Source of the DNA: Ficedula albicollis
Taxonomy: Eukaryota > Chordata > Aves > Passeriformes > Muscicapidae
Length of the DNA: 64,000 nucleotides
Assembly: GCF_000247815.1 (NCBI RefSeq)
Contig: NC_021677.1
Location: 17,089,687-17,153,686 of the forward strand
Reading direction: 5' to 3'
Positions 49,001-62,640 of this stretch are shown piece after piece. Each line of letters starts with the position of its first letter. The stretch's first letter is position 1. The translations under genes and the position numbers were made by a program. The notes under the pieces were generated by a model, which worked only from the letters and a program-made list of their open reading frames with translations, was not told the origin of the DNA and ran no database searches.

Positions 49001-50930
49001 AACATACATGAAGTCTGCAAAATTAAGCAAGGTTAAACCAGAATATTTTCTCCACCTGTCTCCTCAGGATCAGCAGTTTTATGAAAAGAGGAAGAAGAGT
49101 ATCATTATTTTGTGTTCAGCAGACAAAAGAGCAACAAAGTCAAATGGTACTGTAAGCAAAATATGTTTCAGATAAGGAGAAAAGGCTGCTTGATCTATTT
49201 TATTCTTTTCTTTTGAATATAGGCATTATACATTTTCCTTTTAATGCTTCTCAGCATCTGTTAGTCATCTGTGAACAGAATTTCAGATGTTCTCAGGTGA
49301 AACAATTCTCTGGTGCATTCACAGTTGATGGTGCTGGTTTGGGGACTGGTTGGGGTTTTTTGCTTTTTGTTGTTGTTTTGGTGTTTTGGTTTTATTTTTT
49401 ACTTTTCCTATATTTACAGGAGTTGCACTGAGTTAACACCTGATATATGGGAAAATAAGCAAAATGGAGTTATAAAACTGACCTGAGTTAAAGTAATTTA
49501 ACAAAGGGGCAGTGGCTTGAGAGAAAAGATTTAAAAACTGAGTCTTGTGAACTAAAGTGAAGCCAGTCTTGAGAAGTTTCCCTCAAACTGAGAAGAGGAA
49601 TATGAATTGCTCTTCCAAGCTAAACTAGAAGTCCTAGGAATAAGCTGCCAGATATGGCATCAGACCATTAAAAGTGTCAGAGAGAAACCAGTGTTATTGT
49701 GTCTTTCTAGACAATGCCCCGGGTCAGGGGTACCTAAGGAGTACACATTTCAAGAGCAAAGAAGAATGTGTCAACTGGCACTGAATCAGTGTCTTGTTCT
49801 GGTATCCCCATTCCAGCAAAGTAGCAACACAGTCCCAAAACTCCTAGACAGTATTTTATGGCATTCATTCATTAACTAGGCATTAAAAGACCGATGAGCA
49901 GGGTCTGAGGAACCAGCTGTCTCTTTCTGTTGGATTTACTGTCGAGACCTCTGACTGAGATTAGAGGATCTGAAATATTTTTTTTATTATGAAGGTGGCA
50001 ATGAAATGAACCTCCTGGTTTACAGCAAAAGCATAAATTTGCCCTGTTTCATAGGAAAAAAATTGCTTTCATATCATTTCACCAATTAATTAAATCATAA
50101 TGAGGATCACATCATTAATGTTTTATTAAACTCCTTTACTAAGACAAGGCCAATGGATACCTGAAAGGAGAACTTTCTATGTAGATGGTTTTCTGATTCA
50201 AATCTTCATAAATAACTCATGGATCTCACACAGAAATAATTGCCTCGGTGTGGTAAAGATACGGGCAAGATCAATGAATCAGACACAAGGGGAAAGAAAG
50301 GATTTGTAACTCATCAAGGGAACACATCAGCTTTATGAAGAAAGCACCAGAAGCAGCAGAGAGTCCTCATCCTCTGCCAGCAGATGGCAACATTACTTCT
50401 CATTAAGGAAAGGGATCGAGGGAAAAGATCTGCGTTATCAACAAAAGCTGTGTAGATATTTTTGCTCTTTTATTTCCACATAAAAATTGAATGCTTTGCC
50501 TAAGGTGCCATGTCTATGGTCCAGTGGACAGTGGCAGATAAAAGTAACCCTCTGACCACACCAGGAGGCTGACAGAAAGAGACAGAAAACACCAAGACTC
50601 ACTGTAATAACACACTACAGATCATTTATACAGTTTAAACCTGTGAAAAAGGTTCATAGAGATAATGTACAGAAAGAGATCTGCATCTAATTCAGACCCC
50701 ATATAACTTGACAGCTACTGAAAAATTATTTAGAAAGCTATTGCATACAGAAACTACTTTGAATACTTTCTTCTTTAAATTGCCCTGTGCAGATGGACTC
50801 CGGCCCTGAATCACAATGCCTGTAAACAATTCTTCTATTTCTGAAATTAGATGGCAAGTGATGCAAAAATTAATGAATAATCCTATTAAACATAACTACA
50901 ACCCCTGATAATACATAATGGTATGAAGCG
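43021..50930. other. Non-coding region, nothing recognised
   Basis: About 7.9 kb of AT-rich sequence. Short ORFs on both strands show no domain, signal or splice-consistent series, and no repeat family was recognised with confidence. Confidence 0.5.
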
Positions 50931-50999
50931 GTGTCAAGGGATGTTCAGATTGGATGGACATTAGGAAAAGGTTCTTAGGATGGACATTAGGAAAAGAGT
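50931..50999 (+). mobile_element. Short CR1-like fragment with internal duplication
   Basis: The block resembles the CR1 segment with GGATGGACATTAGGAAAAG, present here twice 26 bases apart (50952 and 50978). It is very short and diverged. Confidence 0.4.
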
Positions 51000-51994
51000 A
51001 AGAAATATACTATTAGCCTTGTAACCAGTGGGTAGGGAAAAACAAATTATCTGTGAGTTAGCATCCACTGAAAAAAATAAAGGCTCCTTTTTTCTTCTGC
51101 TCATATCTCCACAGCTTTTGCATCCAGATTTTAAATCCAGTGCTTCAACTACTTTATTTATTTCCAGCGACTCCCACATCTACAGACCATCAGCTGACAT
51201 TTCTTCCTGAGATCCTCAGAGTTTCAATGCTTTATCCTGTATCTCAGTAATGACAACACAGCTCTACCAAGCCAAACACTGGGAATAACTGATGTCTTGC
51301 TGGGGATGTAGCCTCATGGTATTGCTGCAATACCCAGGAGCTGTTTCACAGCATTGCTTAAATACCAAACATACATTTCTGCTTCTTAGTCCCCTCCATT
51401 TCCAAGAACAGAACCCAGTGAGATGAATACCCCTTATAAACTTATGTTTAATTTTTCTCTATTATAGACTGATGAGAGAAATTACTGGAATCAAGCCTGC
51501 GAAAATACTCAAAGCCATCCTAAAATGACTGATAACCAGCACTGTTCTGAATTTGTTCAAATGCTTGGCAAAGAGGTACTAAAGTCTCAGCCTTAAAAAT
51601 TCTCTGAAAGACAGAATAAAAGCAAACTAGTAAGCCAACAAAGAGGATGTGGGGGAATTACGATTTTATGTCACAGTCTTAATGAAAAGCATTTTATAAT
51701 AATGCTTGTATCAGATCTAATTTGATCTGACACAAACTAACAGAGAGCTGTTTTTTCAGCACTGAAATAATTTCCCAACTGTACAATACAGAAAAAGTCA
51801 CATTCATGCATTGCAGCTGAAGTAGTGTGCTTCCACAGCTGGATGCACACAGCTGGAAGCACACAGCTGCAATGAAGCTTTTTGTTTACTATGTCTCAAC
51901 ATTGGGTGGGGCCAATAACTTAGGCTAATACCAGGGAAATCATACTTTTAAAAAAAAGATTAGCTTCTTAATTACCTTTCTTTTCCTTTAAAAG

Positions 51995-52952
<958 letters not shown>

Positions 52953-53439
52953 CACATATTCCAGCAGGGGTGTTCAACAAAACCCATTTACATACTTTTA
53001 TCCATATATCTGGAATTTGTCCAATAGTGCTACATCCACTACTTTCATTTTGGCATGTCAGGATAACTATCAAGAATAATTCTTGCATTCTAAAGTTATT
53101 ATTTAACCACCACTGAAGCACAGTTAGACCTGGTATGAAGTACAGAAGCTATTTAAGCAACAATACAAAGCATTTCAGGCACTAAGATGAAAATGTACAG
53201 TCATACGCAGAAAATTAGCCTGACCGAAGAACATAACGCCCCTGAAGATGGAACCTATCAGGCTTTTTTTTTTTTTTTTCACTACACTGGGACACGAATT
53301 TAGTACTCAGAGAGAAAACATGTTATTTGTGATGTCTAATGACCATCCCAGGCCAAAGGTGCTTGAGCAATCAGTTCCATCTGTCTCTGCATACCAGCAG
53401 GGGAGATCTGCAGCTCTTCAGACTCCCAGACTGCCAGCC

Positions 53440-53768
53440 CGAGCTCTCCCGCAGCCAGCCCTGATTTCTCAGCAAACGGAGAGGACCCTGCGCAGGTGGG
53501 CACGGGAGCTGGGGCTTGCAGCTCTGCTGAATGGGAGCTCCGAGCGCCCCAGCGGCGGCGCTGAGCGCAGATCTCCGGGCGTAGCCCGTGCCCACGGTGA
53601 TTCACCGGGACGGGCTGTGCTCGGCTGTGCTCCCTGACTCACTGCGGCACCGGCTGTGCTGCAGCAGCCGCTCCAGCTCCCTCTGTCACAGGGACCGCTG
53701 CACACACAGCTCTTCAGTCACGACTTCCCCACTGCGCTGTCTCGCTTCTCCCCCCCGCGCCATTGGCA
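53440..53768. promoter_or_regulatory. Isolated CpG island
   Basis: I counted about 27 CpG dinucleotides in about 320 GC-rich bases, while flanks of several kb are AT-rich and nearly CpG-free. An inverted CCAAT box (CCATTGGC) is at its right edge (53760-53767). It could be the promoter or first exon of an unseen gene or lncRNA. ORFs crossing it look non-coding. Confidence 0.6.
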
Positions 53769-56700
53769 AAATGCAGTGCTAGATGGCAGGATAAATTGAA
53801 TTGGTGAAGCTGTGGTAGCTGAATGATGGAAAGGGCAGGTAAAACACAGTAATTTATACAGTATTGTAATTTATACAGCAAATGCTACAGTTTATCTATG
53901 ATTTTATGCTAATCTGTTTTATATTGCATTGCCTAGGAACATGATTTCCAAAGATCAGCTGATGTTGGCAAATACACTGAATTGCTAAAATTATAATCTT
54001 ATTTCTAAACTGTAAAACTAAGAAGGAAGTTGTCCTTCTCAGCTTGGCACTCAGTCTCCAAGAACACAGGTCAAGCAGCAGTGTCACCTAATGCACTTCA
54101 GAACTCAGTGATGGCTACTTTGCTTTGTACATTTCTTGTCTCAATAGATATGAAGAAACTGAGCACATGGAGTGAATGAAGATGATTAAAAAGGTTGAAT
54201 AGAAAAAGCAAATAGCAAAAGCATCGCCATAGACATAAGTCTCTGTCACAGCAGAGGATTGGCTACATCAGGCATTTGGGGATGAAGCTGGATAGTCAGA
54301 AGAGGAGGAGCTTGAAAAGGTTATTCTAAGTGACTCTGATCAAATACCTCAATTTTTCTGAAGAAAAGGGAAATTCCTTTGCTAGGAACCACTTCTAGAG
54401 ACCGTTTAGTTTAGCTCTCTCTCTTTCTCTAGCAGTAATGCCAACAAACCTCGCAGTCATGGATGAGTCACTTCTCCATTTTCTGCTGCAGCAAAACTAA
54501 CACCATTTGCCACCCCAGCCCTAAGAGAATTTGCAAGCAGCAGACGGCCTTTATACTGTGTTCCAAAGATATAACTATTTGAATAAACATCAAGCAGTAG
54601 TATTCTGTCAAAATTCACTGGCAACATATGAAGGGGCTGAAAAAATAAAGACATTGCACAGGAAATGGATAATGGATAATGGATAATAAGAAGGACCTTT
54701 CCCTAGTAGGAATTCATTGACCAAAAGACAGGGCAAAGGACACAAAGCCTGCAAATATTAATACCAGTCTCTCTTCAGCATCATGTTTGCTTCCTTTATT
54801 CCTGGACAAGCCCAAAGAATACAGATCCAAACTTGTTCCCATAGGAGTGTGACAGTGCTCGTCTCATGCCCTGTGTGACCTCTAATTAGATCCTCCATCA
54901 GCCAACTGTGCTGTCCAAATTCCAGAATACAGAAAAAAAAAAAAAAGCAATAGACCAGTCTGTGACCTCTGAAAGTTTGCTATTTACTTTTCTGCATTAC
55001 TGTGCTCTTCTACATGAGCTGCTGGTTTCCCATTGGCTTTTCACTGCATATATTCTAACACACTTCAAAGTGGGCACTCCGAACAAGACACTGAGAACTA
55101 CCTCATTGTAAAGCATGCACCATGATCCAGGTCACTCACAATAAACCAACCTGAGGGCACTGTAACTTATTAACCAACTTTTTCTCCTGGCATTGTTCAC
55201 AGTCCTTACAGCCACAGACAGAACTGCCAGGAGCCTGTTGCAATCCCCAGCAACCAGCCTATCTCAGGAAGTTACTCATGGGTACTACCAGGAGAGAAAG
55301 CTGTTTTTGCAGAGTTCTTTGAAATTACTTATAACAGAATGGGTTTAGATATGGCCTATTACTGTTCCAAAATTAGGCTTTGCAGACACTTCCCCATGTA
55401 ATGATTTATCTTTCATAATCAGTGTCATGAGACACCTCATTGGTGTTCACTGAGAATTCATTATCTAATTTGTTTTCTTTAAACTGCAGTATTTAAGTCA
55501 ATTCAGTGCATTTTTGCTGTGGATTTATGGAAGGATAATGATGGCTGGAAGACTTTAAATTTGTCCTTCTACCTGACACAGCAGGCAGAAATACAGAGTA
55601 ACTGATTCCCCAAAGAGGCAAATACACCACAGGAAAAAAAAAAATGGAGCCAAACTTTAAAAGCTAATAATCCTGGTTGTGAAAATCTTGTGATGCTACC
55701 ATAGTGCTAAAACGTGAGACTGACTTTGCTCCAAAACAGGAAAGAACTGCTGCTCCCAGAGGGAAGCAAGCACAGTGTTTGCTCTCTGGAATCACGACAG
55801 CAACACAATGACAATTCCAAAAGGGCAGGAACTCTACTTCCAGCCAATGAAGTTATAATTAATACCCATGAGAAAATTAGAAGAAATGTGAGCACACAAT
55901 ACTGGCTCAGAGAGTCAGTGTAGAAGGCAGCCACACAGCTGATCTTGAATGAAGATGGAAAGAAAATGACACAAAGACAATTTTCTACCACACTTTTGCA
56001 TGTGCTGCTTTCCCTGGCATGTAACAGGTGGAAGTCACAGATACCAGGACTATTTAAATAACACAGAACAAGATAATGTATTACACACAACTATCTGGAA
56101 TCAGTTTTCCTTTTCTTTTTGTAAGCCAGTAAAATCTGCCATGACACAGAACTGCGATTTGATTACACAAGCCATTTCTTAAAATGTAACCTGTCATTTC
56201 AGTTATCTGAGGTTCGGATTTGGGGGAAAAATGAACATAGAAGTAAACACTGCCTTCATTTAGATTAGTTCACTGAAGGAAAAAAAATTGTGTAAACACA
56301 TCTTTAAAGCAATTGGCTTCAGGATTTTAGCATTCAGGACTTCCGTTTTTGCAAAGGTCTGTAATGAGCACAGCATTAAAGCCATGAACCTCCTTTGAAT
56401 CCTGCTAATGAACCTCCCTAGTTTGGTGCTACGCTAAATCCACTAGGACAGTCAATTTAATCCTTTTTAAACTGCACACAAGTATGTGTGAAATTATAAT
56501 GCTGGCTACAGTGTAACAAAGGTAATTCCAGAATTACTCCTGGGTTTAAATGGCAGCATAACATCAAATTACTGAGCTAGAGTTTTTGCAGGGCCTAACA
56601 GAGATGTATTTCAACCTCCCAGATGAATGCCCTATCCCAGAAGCTAGAGGGCAGTGATCCTTCTCATTTGCTTTATTTCCCTCCCATGAATCTTGCTGCA

Positions 56701-59700
56701 ATGTGTCACACCATCAATAAGACTGTAAAAAGGAGCATTTCTGCACAGGCTAGGAGGCAGTTTAATGGTGATCAGTGCACCCTGGTGAACCATAGAGACA
56801 TGGGTTTGTACTCCCACAGACTGAGGAGGGAACAGAACTGTCTGATTAGCTTATTAGAGAAGACAGGAGTTCCTCAGATTTGTTTTCAGCCATAAATCAT
56901 TTGGTAGGCAGAAAATATTCAAGAAGCATACTGAGAATTTATCTAATGCCAACATATGTACAGTCTGGCAATTGCAAATGACAAATGTTCCCATCAATAA
57001 AAAAACAAGAGAGTTATTCCATGCCCCAGAACAGATTGCCTGGTATTGCTTGAAACTATGAATAGTCATTCTTCTCATCTATTGGGGTAGTTATATTGAC
57101 TGGAGAAAATTATCTTTTCTGTCTGTTCCTGCACTCTTTGCATAATTCCTAAATTTCCATCACACAGAAAATAAGATATGATGTGGATTACTGACCTTAT
57201 TAAGCAACTAACAGGCATAGCAGAATATTGTTACTTCTATTATTTGGAGTTATAATCTTGTTTAGCTGAGCTGAAGTTAGCATCAAAATGGTTTCTAGTC
57301 AATAGGCAATAGCACAGTTCTTAGCTGACCGAAATCTACAGTCTACATTTTCCAGATGCTGTAAACTACCTTTTCAAAACATGCTAAAAATGCAGAGTAT
57401 CTTGCTTGATTCAAGCTAAACATCCCCCATTTATTCCGTGCACATGCAACAGATTGAGAAAAGTGTTAAGACCTGTCTGTGATCTGTCTTCTAGGTGCAG
57501 TACGGCTGCTCATTAACCTGAGTTTGGGAGTTCCTTGCTGTGAATGCCTTCCCCTGCATTCCCAGCTCTGATAAAGGAGCAAGTTATTTGTTGATCTGCT
57601 GTACTGGTCGGCAGGGGAGAGCCCGTTCCCTTTTTCCACCACAGTGTGCCACATAGAGTGTGCTTACTCAAACTCTACACACAGCAAGAGTTTGTCCATA
57701 AAATTTTATCACTAGGAAAACAAATCCAGTTCTTTTATTTCCTTTTTATTTTTTTCTGTACATTAAATTGGACTTTGTGGGCTAGATGGCCTGGCTGGTA
57801 AGGGAAAATTAGAGTCTTATCACATTGGAATCCAAGATTACAGAATGTTTACTATGTTAAAGCAACAGAAATAAACACATGAGGAAGAGGTTAAAAACCC
57901 TCTCTCAATATCAGCTCCAGATACCTAGTGTTGCTCTTAAGCTTTTGAAATATGAAATAGAAATTACTCACCCATGAGACTAGCATATTTAGAAAAAAAA
58001 ACCAAGCAGTATTTCTAGCTGACATGCTTCAAGCAGTCATGTAACAAACCCCTTAATTTATGAATAGGCAGGTCCTCAATAAATATAACACTATTATATT
58101 TATGATAAAAATATATAAAGATACTTATTTTAAATTCAATCAGATGTTGGTAGTGAAATAGGCATCCCACTCTTCTGTATCTTTTTAACATTACTAGATA
58201 TCAAAGTAGACAATTTCTTAATATTCTTAAGTATTTTCTTATTGTTTATTGGCATTCTAGCCTCAGCATCTTGTATTTGTGGTGGCATATAATTTTGGCT
58301 TGTTATTTTCTGGGTTTTTCTGTATGGTTGGAAGATTTTTCATTACTTTTTAAAGTTATTCCTCTCATTCATGACAGCATTTTAAAGATGTTTGCTAAAC
58401 ATTTCTAAACTAGAAATATCCAAGATGTGAACAGAGGAAAAAGTTTTTAAATAAGGTCATTTTTTTACCAATATCTTTGGCAAATTTGGATTCTTTGTTT
58501 GGATTCTTTTGTCTGCTCCCTCCTTTATGACCACCACTGTCTCATCTTTGCTATAGCAGTTCTCCTGTGACAGCAGTGGTAAATCACACTGGATTCTATT
58601 CAGTTTGAGAAGGTATTAGATCTGTAAGAGAAAATTGTGAGCATCAACAGGTGCATTTTGCCTTGGTGGGTCCCTCCTCTGGTCCACTCCAACCATGTGA
58701 CCCATCCCACCACGCCTTCATGACCCCAGCGAGGTGACAGCTCTGTAATTACTCTAAAACTTTTAACTTGTGCTGATTCCCCACACTGCATTCATCAGTG
58801 TCCAAGGCCTTGCAGAGCAGCGCCCAGGAATGCTGATTCCTCAGAAAAGGCAACAATCCGAGGGACATGAGTCATCCTCTGACCCTTCCTTCAGTGACAG
58901 AACCAAGATGAACACCACCTCCATGCCCAAAAACTTCATCACTGCCCCACTGCCCTTCAGCCACGCCTGATACTTCTCAGGTCACCCTTGCTCTGGCAGT
59001 ATTTTGCCTGGGGTCTCAGAGAATTGCCATTTCAGATTCTTCACAGCTCGTAGACCTCTCCCCACAGCTGTTTCACTTGGAGGCACCGCTCACCAGTGAT
59101 TTCACAGCTCTGGGCAGGCCAGAACACTAAGTACCCCAGGCCCAGGCACTCAGTTGCCTCAGACTTGAGAAGCTGCATTCTCCTTTGGAAGTTATGTCTG
59201 GGTCCAAAAGTACAATAGCAAAGAGACAGTGACTGCAAAACTTGAATTTGGAAGTAAACTAGGCCTTGATTCATTGCTCTCAAGCTTTCTTTTAAAAACA
59301 CCAGATAAAGAAACATGAAGATATTAAGAAGGCATTTGGTAAAATCATAACTAAAGATCATACTAAATATAAAAAAAAGTTACCAAAAAAAAAAAAAAAA
59401 AAAGAAAGAAAAAGTAAAAGAAAAATAAACTCTTTCACTGAAATTGTGCATATGCTTTTCTTAAAAATAATTAAAGCAAAAAGAAAAAAGAATTTATTTT
59501 CTCTCCCTCACAGCTATTTATTTCCTTTTCCACATAATTAACAATGGGTCCTTTTAAATTAAATGAGGCAAACTCAATCATTTTGTGTTGAGATTTCTAC
59601 AAATAACTTCCTTGCTCCTGTATAAGCAGGTATTCAGAAAAATCCAAGCACCTATCACTGGACACACCTGCTTCTGCCAATAGCACACACAAAACCTCTT

Positions 59701-62485
59701 GCTTACTTATCAGGACTGTGCCAGTCATGTGCGTGCAGTTCTTACATCAACAAATACAAATACCAATATGAATAGATTATCATTATTTCATAAAAATAGT
59801 GGTTTTATAAATAGATAAATGTTACTGTGTGGCACCTTTGTAAATCGAGGGAATGAGCCTTATAGAGCAGTAGATTTTGCCTATGTATGTCAGGTCCAAT
59901 TTTTCCTGTTCTATGTAAAGCCAAAATGGAAAACCTGTGAAACTTTTTTCCTGAATAATTAATTTGTATGCAGATCAAAGAAGAATTTTTCGGCTTTCAA
60001 ACTCAGAAATGCCCAAATCACTTTGCACAATTGCATATAAAATATGGGCAGTGCCGTTACTGTGCTGTCAAATCCGACAGCCATTCTGTACCCAGCAATA
60101 TATCAAACACCATCAAATGCAACCATACAAATGTCACCTCTTGCTGGTGGAACTTTATAAATGAAGCAATATTAATCAATTAAGGGACAGTGGAGTGCAT
60201 GCAGAAGCAGCCAAGTCTCCCTGAGGATTACAATAGGGAGTTCTGGGTGGGCAATCAAGTTTGAACTGCAGAACTGCCAAGGCACACGGATTCTCTTTAT
60301 GATATAGCGGATTTCCGGTCACACGCTGAGGGAAGCCCAGAGACTTTTGCCCATGGACAGATGAGTCAATTTTGCTGTTACACCACTTATCTATTATATG
60401 CTATTACGCCATTTACCAAATCTTTTTACTTCTGCTCAAATAGATTTCTGTGTTTAGGTATTAGGGAGATCATTCACACATTTCCACCTTGAATTTCTGA
60501 AGGCAGCATTTTCATATGAAATATCATGGATTGATATCTCTTGCAAAGGCTGCTTGGGAAGGGAGAGTCCTGTCCAAAATTCTCAAGCAGAAATGGAGAC
60601 CCCCAAACACACAAGCTAAAGTGAATATGAAGAGTCACTAATACCATTTTAATCACCTATTTATCTAGTAGCAAATAGACCAGAAGAGTAAAAATACATC
60701 TTGTCCTTTTATATTTTATGTACTTGCTATGCTTAATGCAAGAATTTTATTTCTAAATTATCTCCTTGTTCATCATACTAGATTTCCTATACCTGCAGTT
60801 TTAGGAGTTTTCTTTCACAGAAACACAACAGTTGCACAGTATTCCTTTCACAGTATTACATACACCTCAGAGGAGATGCTTTTCAGAGAGGGCAGTGCAC
60901 ACTGAATCAGTTTCTTCCCACTCCTGCCTTCATATACTGTAGGGGTTTATAAATTGTGTACTGCTCTAATGACGCCAACCTTTTGTTATAAACCAGCCCC
61001 AAAGAAGCACGATAAACATTCCCAAATGTTGTTCAGAATGGCTGCCATCCTCATTATCTTCAAAGGGGCCAAAGCTCAACATGACCAGCACTTCCTCAAA
61101 GCTGTTACCACAGAGGAAGATGTAGCAATTACCTTCCAGGAGCACAGAGTTGTTCTCAGGAGAACTGGCTGCGGTTCTGTGGTATCTACCCAGCCTGCAC
61201 AAAGGCCTACAAAGCTGAGACTGCAAAGACACATGGCGTAGGTGACAGAAGCAGAGCACTCAGAGAAGATGGCTTCTTGATCAAGGTTTGTCTTTGATAA
61301 AGCAGCCAGCAACTCAGACTGACAGATTCTGAAGGTGAATAAAACAACCATAAACCCATACCTAATTTTCTGTAGCACAGACTGGTACAAAGGATTTGTC
61401 AGTTTGTGCTGGTGAATGGATGTTAAGGGCACCCTGAGAGACACAGGTCCTGCTATAAACCCTTGTCAGACAAACAATCAGTAAAGGCAGATGTTCCAAT
61501 GCTATCTCTGTCTCTCACAGTATCCTCATCTTTGGATTGGCACAAATAATTTTCTTCCTGCCTGGCAGAACAGTTTACCACACCCTGCCTAGGAAGTGTA
61601 AAGGATCAGTACCAGTGATAATAGGTGTTAATAATGGAAATGGGGAATCATAGAGATTGCACGACAGGTCCCTACCCTAAAGCAGAAGTCATCTTGCTCT
61701 GCAACTCAGGGAAAGGCAGAGAAACCAAATCTGGCAAATTAGTGATTGCATTTTAGGCCTTGCAGGAAAACCTTACCTTAAAAGAGAAACACTTCTGCAT
61801 CCCATGATTTCAGTCATGGAATCCAGCTAGGTCTGTAGGAGACCTTTAGGTCTGAACCTTATACAGAATGCTGTTTACCATTTCAGTGTGCCTTGAAAGA
61901 TTCTCTGCCTCGGGTCTGAGACACCAACATTTCTCCTCATTGCCTCCCAGTGATTCCAGTCTTTCTGCCTGGAGATTACACAGCAGGCAGCAGCAGAGAG
62001 CATGGTCCAGAACTAAGGGAGGCCCTGGCACAAGAAAGTAATGAGGAGAGGAGACATGTGGGGGAGGATTGCTGGATCTTGGCCAGAAGTCGTGTCCTCA
62101 GACAGCAGGAAGGAAAGATCACTAGAATACAAAGCAATTAGCTTTGGCTCTTTGAATAACTAATGGTTACTAACTAAGAGTAATGATTCTATTTAAGGAA
62201 CTGCTTTTGTTATACTTACTGGAGAATACAGAGATAATTGATAGGAGGCATGCAAACAATTCAGAGCAACTCCAAATAATTCCGGAAACTTTTTGTATTT
62301 TGGAGATGCTGGTATTTTGAGCAATACTTAACAAACAAAAATAGTCTCCTAAGCCACAGAAAGAGATTTTTAGGTTTTTCCACTATCAAACTGACAGTTA
62401 GCAAGACTTCTTTGAAAGTAATTGGTTCAAATTATTTGGAACAATCCATAGACAAAGTGAGATCCTGGTACTTCCTCTAAGGGAA
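53769..62485. other. Non-coding region, no gene recognised
   Basis: About 8.7 kb. It includes a poly-A tract near 59384-59402 and a short GGATAAT repeat at 54667-54687. Overlapping ORFs on both strands at 60954-61444 are open over about 300 bases but resemble no family I know. Confidence 0.5.
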
Positions 62486-62640
62486 TGCCACAGGAAACTA
62501 GAGGCTGGTCACCCTCACCTCAACACCTGGGAAGGTGATGGAGCACCCAATCCCAGAATACATTTTAAGGGACATGAAAGACAAGGAAGTTCAATCAGGA
62601 GTAGCCAGCACTGATTTACCAGAGGGTAAATCCTCAGTAA
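62486..62640 (+). mobile_element. CR1 LINE reverse-transcriptase fragment
   Basis: In one plus frame the sequence reads RLVTLTSTPGKVMEH, then YILRDMKDKEV, matching the region just before the conserved FxxG(K/R)S block of CR1 reverse transcriptase (family form LTSVPGKVMEQ). About 45 codons are open and then similarity fades. It is a dead fragment. Confidence 0.6.

Noticed and set aside
53248..53637. 129-codon ORF across the CpG island
   Set aside because: It starts in a poly-T tract, has no conserved domain, and competing ORFs exist on the other strand. GC-rich sequence tends to stay open by chance.
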